Positions 1-4,789 of a DNA stretch of 7,076 nt are shown here, piece after piece. Origin of the DNA: an uncultured Desulfomonile sp. (GTDB lineage: Bacteria; Desulfobacterota; Desulfomonilia; Desulfomonilales; Desulfomonilaceae); assembly GCA_903920415.1 (NCBI GenBank), contig CAIXMD010000551.1, positions 1 to 7,076 of the forward strand, given 5' to 3'. Under the pieces are notes generated by a model that saw nothing but the letters and a program-made list of their open reading frames with translations, searched no databases and was not told where the DNA came from. A program made the position numbers and the translations under genes. Position 1 is the first letter of the stretch, and each line of letters begins with the position of its first letter.

Positions 1-1
1 G

Positions 2-112
2 ACCTCTTGTCCATACTGCATCACAATGCTTGAAGATTCATGCAATGTCATGGGCAAGGCCGACCAGTTAAGGATCATTGACCTCTCCGAATTGATTGCG
101 GAGAAGCTATAG
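2..112 (+). CDS. C-terminal fragment of an Fe-S (CCG-domain, HdrB/HdrD-like) protein
   Basis: Only the last 36 residues are in the window; the gene begins to the left. The frame is open from base 2 to a TAG at 110-112. The visible peptide begins TSCPYCITMLEDSC and ends with a hydrophobic/acidic helix (DLSELIAEKL). A Cys-Pro-Tyr-Cys-x-x-Met-Leu-Glu-Asp segment followed by a D(I/L)xEL(I/L)xE tail is typical of the second cysteine-rich CCG domain of heterodisulfide-reductase-type Fe-S oxidoreductases (HdrB/HdrD and GlpC/LldE-like proteins). These domains bind a non-cubane iron-sulfur cluster and take part in electron transfer in anaerobes. The exact subfamily, partner subunits and membrane association cannot be judged from this fragment. 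It converges on the nucleotidyltransferase across a 39-base gap with no recognisable terminator. Confidence 0.75.
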   Translation, partial: TSCPYCITMLEDSCNVMGKADQLRIIDLSELIAEKL

Positions 113-151
113 AGCACTTACTTGTCAACTATGATGAATGTTTGTGATGCT

Positions 152-880
152 TTACGAACTCTCTGGGGTGGATTTTTTCACAAAAATTTTAAACTCGTCG
201 TAACTTTCCGGTGTCCCTATGTCAAAGAACGGGCGATCCTGATAAAAGCCCGCCATTTCTCTCGATTGAACCAGTAAAGGGAAGATGTCATTTTCCATAG
301 AGAACGGCTTTCCAAAGGGCAAGTTCCGAATAGCATTCAAAGAAAGCAGCGAGAGTCCTGCATTGATAAACCCAGGGCCGATAGACTCCTGAGACTTTTC
401 ACAAAAACCTGTGACAAAGTCGTTCTTGTCCAATATTACGGAACCGTAACGCCCCACATTTTCCGCTCGGACTAAGGACAACGTCACTCCTGCCCGCTTG
501 ATCAAGTGGAACCGATGAAGTTTTTCCAGGTTGGCATCAAAAAACGTGTCTCCATTCACCAACAAAGTCGGATCGGTGGCAAATTCTTCAGCGTTTTTCA
601 CAGCTCCCCCGGTTCCAAGTGGAGCAAGTTCGTGAGAAAATCTTATGTTTAGCTTTCTTTGCCCCATAAAATGATTTTCTATCATGTCTCCCTTATATCC
701 AGTCAAAAGAACAAAATCGCGCACGCCTTTATGTGCAAGAGATTCGATCAGAATTTCGAGAAAAGGCTTGTCGTTCACCATTGCAAGAGGCTTCGGTCTG
801 TCAAAAACTACCGACTGGAGCCTCTTCCCCAGCCCACCGACAAGTATGAACGCAGAAAACGGCAACTCTATCCCAGGCAA
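152..880 (-). CDS. sugar-1-phosphate nucleotidyltransferase, HddC-like
   Basis: This is a 242-residue cytoplasmic NTP_transferase-family enzyme. Such enzymes transfer a nucleotidyl group from an NTP to a sugar 1-phosphate, giving an activated NDP-sugar for surface polysaccharide or LPS. The N-terminal signature GGLGKRL (residues 15-21) and PKPL (29-32) form the NTP-binding loop. LGTGGA (88-93) and NGDT (109-112, metal-binding Asp) complete the catalytic core. The phrases NDKPFLE and VNGDTFFD resemble HddC, the D-glycero-alpha-D-manno-heptose 1-phosphate guanylyltransferase, but substrate choice cannot be read from sequence with certainty and no other heptose genes are visible. The length fits a single-domain member. 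Translation must start at a non-ATG codon: TTG at 880-878 directly follows an in-frame TAA, and the first ATG (Met34) lies after the NTP-binding motif. A GGGGA about eight bases upstream is a plausible ribosome-binding site. A second TTG at codon 6 is a possible alternative start. Confidence 0.85.
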   Translation of the reverse strand: MPGIELPFSAFILVGGLGKRLQSVVFDRPKPLAMVNDKPFLEILIESLAHKGVRDFVLLTGYKGDMIENHFMGQRKLNIRFSHELAPLGTGGAVKNAEEFATDPTLLVNGDTFFDANLEKLHRFHLIKRAGVTLSLVRAENVGRYGSVILDKNDFVTGFCEKSQESIGPGFINAGLSLLSLNAIRNLPFGKPFSMENDIFPLLVQSREMAGFYQDRPFFDIGTPESYDEFKIFVKKSTPESS

Positions 881-923
881 TTATTGATCCCCGCCTTTTC
901 GTATTATTTGAAGATACATGACA

Positions 924-938
924 CAAACCAAAGGTTTG
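924..938. repeat. perfect 6-3-6 inverted repeat in the divergent spacer
   Basis: CAAACC-AAA-GGTTTG is a perfect 6-bp inverted repeat with a 3-base centre. It lies about 45 bp upstream of the nucleotidyltransferase start, on that gene's promoter/leader side. It could be an operator half-site pair or a small hairpin in the minus-strand leader. No regulator is assigned, and short dyads are common by chance. Confidence 0.3.
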
Positions 939-964
939 AAGTTAAGTGCCCTTCCGGAGTACTT

Positions 965-977
965 TTACAACTTGTAA
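965..977. repeat. perfect TTACAA-c-TTGTAA inverted repeat
   Basis: This is a perfect 6-bp dyad around a single central base. Its centre is about 137 bp upstream of the predicted sigma-54 transcription start. That is inside the -80 to -150 range where sigma-54 enhancer-binding proteins usually bind, so it is a candidate activator site. It lies equally close to the divergent gene. The sequence alone does not identify the binding protein. Confidence 0.3.
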
Positions 978-992
978 GAAATGCTGACACGC

Positions 993-1020
993 CGACCGGG
1001 CGACACGACGCCCGAGGTCG
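993..1020. repeat. GC-rich hairpin / inverted repeat in the divergent spacer
   Basis: The left arm CGACCGGGCG (993-1002) pairs over its full 10 bp with CGCCC (1009-1013) and GGTCG (1016-1020), leaving a two-base GA bulge at 1014-1015 and a six-base ACACGA loop. It is much more GC-rich than the surrounding spacer. Neither strand has a T-run after it, so it is not an intrinsic terminator. It is centred about 102 bp upstream of the predicted sigma-54 start, a normal enhancer-site distance. Alternatively it may be a structured element in the leader of the divergent nucleotidyltransferase transcript. The structure is visible; its role is inferred. Confidence 0.45.
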
Positions 1021-1026
1021 CGGAAT

Positions 1027-1057
1027 TTGAAATAATTGACTTGGTTTCAATCAATTA
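1027..1057. repeat. two interleaved AT-rich inverted repeats upstream of the promoter
   Basis: Two perfect dyads overlap here. TTGAAA (1027-1032) pairs with TTTCAA (1045-1050), and TAATTGA (1033-1039) pairs with TCAATTA (1051-1057). They lie 25-55 bp upstream of the -24 element, between the GC-rich hairpin and the promoter. In sigma-54 promoters this interval commonly holds a DNA-bending (IHF) site or a proximal regulator site. I see only a partial IHF consensus match, so the binding protein is left open. Confidence 0.35.
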
Positions 1058-1081
1058 ATCTCATGTGAAAACATAGTATAG

Positions 1082-1097
1082 TGGCACAGTCATTGCA
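1082..1097 (+). promoter_or_regulatory. sigma-54 (RpoN) -24/-12 promoter for the signalling cluster
   Basis: TGGCACAGTCATTGCA matches the sigma-54 consensus TGGCAC-N5-TTGC(A/T) at every defined base. The GG (1083-1084) and GC (1095-1096) dinucleotides have the required spacing. Placing the C of GC at -12 puts transcription initiation near 1108. The promoter points into the kinase gene and leaves a leader of about 49 bases before the preferred TTG start at 1157. Sigma-54 promoters need an AAA+ enhancer-binding activator. None is encoded here, and both response regulators in the cluster lack such a domain. Confidence 0.88.
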
Positions 1098-1145
1098 CAG
1101 TTTATTATCGATTGATTCCAGGGCAACCTATACTTTACAGCCCGG

Positions 1146-1150
1146 GGAGG
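1146..1150 (+). promoter_or_regulatory. Shine-Dalgarno site that fixes the kinase start at TTG 1157
   Basis: A GGAGG core within a longer purine run (1144-1154) sits six bases before the in-frame TTG at 1157. The only earlier candidate, TTG at 1112, has no such site and would leave just about four bases of leader after the predicted sigma-54 start. The ribosome-binding site and the promoter therefore both favour 1157. Confidence 0.8.
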
Positions 1151-1156
1151 AAGGTT

Positions 1157-2815
1157 TTGGAAACAAGGCATTTTAAGAAACTGCGGTTAAAGATTATCAT
1201 CGTCTCGCTGTGTTTCTCGCTGATACCTCTTCTTGCTCTGGGAGCCACAATATACTACCAGTTTAGCGCGGCATACAGCAGTAAGATCACAGAAGCACTG
1301 AGGACTCTCGTTCAGAATCGTCGTAGCTCTTTAGAACTCTTTTTTGACGAACGCATATCCCAGTTGGTCACAGTAGCCAACACCCATACGATTGAAGCGT
1401 TGATAGATGAAACATACCTGAATCAATTGTTTAACACAATCCAGTCCAGGTCAAAATCTTTCATAGATATAAGTGTAATAGACCAAAATGGGACTCATCT
1501 TGCTTACGTAGGCCCTCACTACGAAAAATTGAAAGATGTCAACTATGGGGATGAAGAATGGTTTCACGCCGTGATGTCATCTAACGTTTTTATTAGTGAT
1601 GTCTTTTTGGGTTTTCGCAAAACTCCGCATTTCATTATAGCTGTGACTCGGCGGGAGGGACCGCGAACCTGGATTCTTCGTGCCACAATCAACTCTGACA
1701 TTATTGACAACATCGTTCGGGCGGCTCAACTGGGTAAGAAGGGAGATGCGTTCATAATCAACAGGAACAATGTTCTCCAGACCGCTCCTCGATTCAGCGG
1801 AACTCTTTTTGGAAAACCAAACACGCCTGATTTTGGTCGGGCTGTTGGAACAAATGTGGAAAAGATTAACGTTGGGGGCGAAGAAACCTTTTTTGCAACC
1901 AGCCAGATCTCGTATCCCATGTGGGTATTGGTCATCAAGGAAGATGCCGGGGAGGAGATGGCACCACTTGTGGAAGCAAGGTTTGTTGAAACAATAATTC
2001 TTATACCTGGAATTATTCTGATGGTAGTTGGGACTATCCTGATTGCCAGGTCCATGACGAACGAACTTCTGCGTATCGAACTGGAGAAGGCCAAGAGCGA
2101 GGATCTTGTAGTGCAGTCCAGCAAGATGGCTGCTCTGGGGAAGATGGCCGCAGGGGTGGCACACGAGATGAACAACCCCCTCCAGATTATAAGCGACCAG
2201 GCAGGTTGGATGAAGGACCTCCTCGAGGAAGAAGACATTGCCAATAGTAGCAATTTTCAGGAATATGAAGAATGTATCAGGAAAATTCAGCGCCATCTTG
2301 AACGTTGCAGGTCCGTGACTCATCGTCTGCTCCGTTTCGGGAGACGCATGGAACCGACTCAGGAAATGGTTGATATTAACGACATTCTTAGCGAGACTGT
2401 CAGTTTCCTAGAAACTGAGGCACGCAACAGAGACATAGTGATCCAGACTTTCTATGACACTAAATTGCCTCGAATCACAACCGACCAGGCCCAACTCCAG
2501 CAAGTGTTTCTTAACATTATTGATAATGCTATCGATGCCATAGGGAAATCGGGTTCAATAGATATAAGAACTGGACAAAAAGACGCAAATCCGGCAGAAA
2601 TCTCGATTGAGGTTTCGGATTCCGGTCCAGGGATACCCAAAGACGTGTTGGCAAAAATTTTCGATCCTTTTTTCACCACTAAGAGTGTAAACGAGGGTAC
2701 AGGGTTGGGACTTTCTATCAGTTACAGTATTGTACAAAAATTGGGTGGAAAAATCGCGGTGGAGAGTCAGGTAGGCAAGGGCACCAAGTTCACTATCTGC
2801 TTGCCCATCGCCTGA
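1157..2815 (+). CDS. membrane sensor histidine kinase with periplasmic dCACHE-like domain
   Basis: The protein has 552 residues from the preferred TTG start; a TTG at 1112 would give 567. It has a short basic N-terminus, a first membrane helix at about 13-35, and an extracytoplasmic sensor region at about 36-276 that looks like a double CACHE domain and would bind a small extracellular ligand. A second membrane helix lies at about 277-299. No HAMP domain is evident: a short helical linker leads straight into the HisKA dimerisation domain. The phosphoacceptor is His336 in AHEMNNPL. The following Glu-x-x-Asn is the motif of kinases that also dephosphorylate their regulator. The ATPase domain shows an N-box (Asn453, Asn457), G1 DSGPG (488-492), FDPFF (502-506) and G2 GTGLGL (514-519), so it appears fully active. 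The H-box type resembles the HPK4/NtrB group. A receiver gene follows 63 bases downstream and is the likely partner. The ligand is unknown. Confidence 0.92.
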   Translation: METRHFKKLRLKIIIVSLCFSLIPLLALGATIYYQFSAAYSSKITEALRTLVQNRRSSLELFFDERISQLVTVANTHTIEALIDETYLNQLFNTIQSRSKSFIDISVIDQNGTHLAYVGPHYEKLKDVNYGDEEWFHAVMSSNVFISDVFLGFRKTPHFIIAVTRREGPRTWILRATINSDIIDNIVRAAQLGKKGDAFIINRNNVLQTAPRFSGTLFGKPNTPDFGRAVGTNVEKINVGGEETFFATSQISYPMWVLVIKEDAGEEMAPLVEARFVETIILIPGIILMVVGTILIARSMTNELLRIELEKAKSEDLVVQSSKMAALGKMAAGVAHEMNNPLQIISDQAGWMKDLLEEEDIANSSNFQEYEECIRKIQRHLERCRSVTHRLLRFGRRMEPTQEMVDINDILSETVSFLETEARNRDIVIQTFYDTKLPRITTDQAQLQQVFLNIIDNAIDAIGKSGSIDIRTGQKDANPAEISIEVSDSGPGIPKDVLAKIFDPFFTTKSVNEGTGLGLSISYSIVQKLGGKIAVESQVGKGTKFTICLPIA

Positions 2816-2878
2816 TCTTACTCGTGGTCGATCAAGGTTCGGATAAGGGCAAACGAACGGGCGGGAGGAACCATTGGA

Positions 2879-3268
2879 ATGGAAAGCTTTAAAGTTCTGA
2901 TAGTAGATGACGAGGAAGATTTTGTTGATACCATGATTCGGCGCCTTAAAGCGAAAGGTTTTGACGCCCGTGGGGTCAACCGTGGTAAAGAGGCTCTTGA
3001 GTTGCTGGATGAAAATGATTTTGATGTGTGTGTATTAGATGTCAAAATGCCGGGTATGGACGGGATAGAGACTCTTCGTGAGATGAAAAAGAAAAAGCCT
3101 CTTATGGAGGTAATCATGCTGACAGGTCATGGGTCGGTGGAATCGGGAGTCCAGGGCCTTCAGCTTGGAGCCTACAATTATGTCATGAAGCCAGTCCCTT
3201 TTGCTGATTTGCTCCAGCAGATAAATCAAGCTTACGAGAGAAAAATGATTGAAGAGGAGAGGTCTTAG
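2879..3268 (+). CDS. single-domain response regulator (receiver only), first pair
   Basis: This 129-residue protein is one CheY-like receiver domain with no output domain. The acidic pocket is Asp10-Asp11, the phosphoacceptor is Asp54 (in LDVKMPGMDG), the switch residue is Thr82 and the conserved lysine is Lys104 in a KP motif. All catalytic residues are therefore present. A charged tail follows the domain. The ATG at 2879 is preceded by GGAGG at 2864-2868, ten bases upstream, which is slightly long but acceptable. It lies 63 bases after the kinase stop, most likely in the same sigma-54-driven transcript, and is the obvious phosphate acceptor for that kinase. Without an output domain it must act by binding another protein or by passing phosphate on. 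The closest receiver type by eye is that of NtrC-family regulators. Confidence 0.92.
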   Translation: MESFKVLIVDDEEDFVDTMIRRLKAKGFDARGVNRGKEALELLDENDFDVCVLDVKMPGMDGIETLREMKKKKPLMEVIMLTGHGSVESGVQGLQLGAYNYVMKPVPFADLLQQINQAYERKMIEEERS

Positions 3269-3272
3269 CAAG

Positions 3273-3284
3273 ACTCGATCGAGT
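3273..3284. repeat. perfect 12-bp palindrome between the two kinase-regulator pairs
   Basis: ACTCGATCGAGT is a perfect 12-bp palindrome starting five bases after the first regulator's stop codon. A second perfect 12-bp palindrome of different sequence lies 62 bp downstream (centre to centre) in the same 95-bp gap. It could be a protein-binding site controlling the second pair. It has no loop, so it is a DNA dyad rather than an RNA hairpin. Confidence 0.4.
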
Positions 3285-3334
3285 AAACATCCGGGATAGT
3301 CAGGAACATCACGATCTAATCTTAGAAATTAAGC

Positions 3335-3346
3335 AGAGAATTCTCT
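3335..3346. repeat. second perfect 12-bp palindrome before the second kinase
   Basis: AGAGAATTCTCT is a perfect 12-bp palindrome ending 17 bases before the ATG of the second kinase. Its position would suit an operator that covers the start region. No -35/-10 or -24/-12 promoter can be recognised next to it, so its role is inferred from position and symmetry only. Confidence 0.4.
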
Positions 3347-3363
3347 TACACGCCATTCACAAA

Positions 3364-4278
3364 ATGCCTTACTCCATCCTCAAAACCTATATCGTGAACG
3401 TCCTGATTGGGTTGGCGGTTATTCTTCTGGCCTCCCAATCCGGCCCTGCATACGCCATTGGAGCTTTCGTCTTGGCTGCTGGTTCATTCTATTTTACCAG
3501 GCGATTGGCGCAAGAGGCTGAGAAGGCTGCGAAGAAGGCGCTTCAGTTTGAGGAACAGCTCTATGGGGGACGTCAATTATCGTCTGTGGATCAACTCTCA
3601 GCAGGAATAGCACATGAGATCAACAATCCACTGGCCATAATAGCTCAGGAAACACAATGGCTGCAGCATTTGCTGCAATCTTCCACCATTAATAATACAA
3701 AAGAGGCTGACGAATGTAGAGAATCCGTACAGGTAATTTCCATTCAGGTTGACCGGTCTAAGGAGATTGTACAGAAATTACTAAGTCTTGCCAGACAAAT
3801 GGATCCGGTGATCCAGTCGGTGGATATAAATAAACTGGTCGAAAATATGGTTAGTATCATGGAGAGAGAAGCTAAAACCAAAAATATCGGGATTACCAAG
3901 GAACTTCAACACAATCTCCCCCTCGTATCGAGTGACCCGCCATTGTTACGTCAGGTTATATTGAACCTGATGGTGAATGCCTCGCACGCGATAGAACAGA
4001 ATGGAACGATAACTGTCGGCACAAGAGTTCAAGGCAATCACGTAGACATCACGGTAGAGGATACCGGCTGCGGAATTCCTCAAGAGAATCTAAACAAAAT
4101 CTTCACACCGTTCTTCTCTACAAAGCCTCAAGGAAAGGGGACAGGACTGGGACTGGCCATTTGCAGAGGGATCGTAGAAAAATTAGGCGGTTATGTATCA
4201 GTCACCAGTGAGGTGGGGAAGAATACCGTTTTCACCGTTCGTCTGCCAACCGACAGTTCCTCAAAAGGAGCTAACTAG
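3364..4278 (+). CDS. membrane-anchored histidine kinase without a periplasmic sensor, second pair
   Basis: This is a 304-residue kinase. Two membrane helices, at about 9-24 and 28-45, are separated by only a few residues, so there is no room for an extracytoplasmic sensor. A charged helix follows (about 46-75), then HisKA with phosphoacceptor His84 in AHEINNPL and a Glu-x-x-Asn phosphatase-type motif. The ATPase domain has an N-box (Asn201, Asn205), G1 DTGCG (233-237), FTPFF (247-251) and G2 GTGLGL (259-264). The catalytic core closely parallels that of the first kinase, which suggests duplication with sensor loss. With no sensor, it may respond to the membrane state, to a partner protein, or to the first kinase by heterodimerisation. 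The ATG at 3364 is the first usual start codon in the frame but has no clear ribosome-binding site, and the frame is open back to 3253, so the N-terminus is uncertain. It overlaps no neighbour and is followed one base later by its regulator. Confidence 0.88.
   Translation: MPYSILKTYIVNVLIGLAVILLASQSGPAYAIGAFVLAAGSFYFTRRLAQEAEKAAKKALQFEEQLYGGRQLSSVDQLSAGIAHEINNPLAIIAQETQWLQHLLQSSTINNTKEADECRESVQVISIQVDRSKEIVQKLLSLARQMDPVIQSVDINKLVENMVSIMEREAKTKNIGITKELQHNLPLVSSDPPLLRQVILNLMVNASHAIEQNGTITVGTRVQGNHVDITVEDTGCGIPQENLNKIFTPFFSTKPQGKGTGLGLAICRGIVEKLGGYVSVTSEVGKNTVFTVRLPTDSSSKGAN
4265..4270 (+). promoter_or_regulatory. ribosome-binding site for the second response regulator
   Basis: AAGGAG lies inside the last codons of the kinase gene, nine bases before ATG 4280. 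It selects this ATG over an upstream in-frame ATG at 4193 that would lie within the kinase coding region. Its position over the kinase stop suggests translational coupling of kinase and regulator. Confidence 0.8.
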
Positions 4279-4279
4279 A

Positions 4280-4705
4280 ATGCTTTCTCAACCAAAAGTA
4301 TTGATAGTCGATGACGAGGAACGATTCAGAACAATTATGTGTAAACTTCTCACCGTAAAGGGACTGAATGCAAACACTGCGGGCAGCGGCCGGGAGGCCC
4401 TGGAAAAACTTAAGGACAATGCCTATGACGTGATGATCCTGGACGTAAAAATGCCTGACATGGGAGGAGTCCAAGTCTTATCCGAGGTCAAGAAGATCGA
4501 CCCGTCGATCGAGGTGATAATAATGACGGGGTACGCTTCGATTGACACGGCAAGAGAGATCATGAAATTGGGAGCATACGACTATTTGCTCAAGCCTTAT
4601 GATATTGACTATCTTTTAGAGAAAATTGAGAGTGCTTATGACCGGAAAGCTTCAAGAACGTCTCTCTCCGGTAAAGAATCTAGTCGGAATCAGAAGGAAA
4701 AATAG
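4280..4705 (+). CDS. single-domain response regulator (receiver only), second pair
   Basis: This 141-residue protein is one CheY-like receiver plus a charged, serine-rich tail of about 20 residues with no recognisable output domain. The key residues are all present: Asp11-Asp12, phosphoacceptor Asp55 in LDVKMPDMGG, Thr83 and Lys105 in a KP motif. By eye it is nearly half identical to the first regulator over the receiver, including the shared runs KVLIVDDEE, LDVKMP and LGAY. This supports origin by duplication. It starts one base after the second kinase's stop and its ribosome-binding site lies within that gene, so the two are almost certainly co-translated partners. Phosphorylation should alter binding to an unknown partner, or the protein may be an intermediate in a phosphorelay. 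The last gene of the cluster, it is followed by a convergent 84-base spacer. Confidence 0.93.
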   Translation: MLSQPKVLIVDDEERFRTIMCKLLTVKGLNANTAGSGREALEKLKDNAYDVMILDVKMPDMGGVQVLSEVKKIDPSIEVIIMTGYASIDTAREIMKLGAYDYLLKPYDIDYLLEKIESAYDRKASRTSLSGKESSRNQKEK

Positions 4706-4789
4706 GAGCTTTTTGCAGTGGCTGTAGAACGACATTCACATTTTCCGCATGATGGGCCATTTTCCCTTCGTTTATAGCGATTGCAAGGC

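Noticed and set aside
993..1020. Intrinsic terminator
   Set aside because: The stem is strong, but no T-run follows on either strand, and the position upstream of two divergent genes does not suit termination.
659..1030. 123-codon plus-strand open frame overlapping the nucleotidyltransferase and the divergent spacer
   Set aside because: Most of it is antisense to a confidently assigned enzyme. The translation shows no recognisable motif, and its end falls among regulatory dyads just before the sigma-54 promoter.
1049..1061. IHF binding site between the dyads and the sigma-54 promoter
   Set aside because: AATCAA fits the first half of the consensus, but the TTR half is not matched at the correct spacing.
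1036..1064. Sigma-70 promoter (TTGACT, 17 bp, TCTCAT) upstream of the first kinase
   Set aside because: The -35 is reasonable but the -10 matches only 4 of 6 bases; the downstream sigma-54 match is far stronger. It could be a weak secondary promoter, but I cannot support it.
1577..2323. 248-codon minus-strand open frame inside the first kinase
   Set aside because: It is fully antisense to a kinase with intact motifs; its translation has no domain pattern and is rich in His, Cys and Pro, as expected of a shadow frame.
4193..4279. Longer start (ATG 4193) for the second response regulator
   Set aside because: It would overlap the end of the kinase by 86 bases and has no ribosome-binding site. 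ATG 4280 has AAGGAG nine bases upstream and begins right at the receiver domain.
4706..4789. Bidirectional terminator in the convergent spacer
   Set aside because: I looked for a GC-rich stem followed by a T-run on either strand and found only short A/T runs without a convincing stem.
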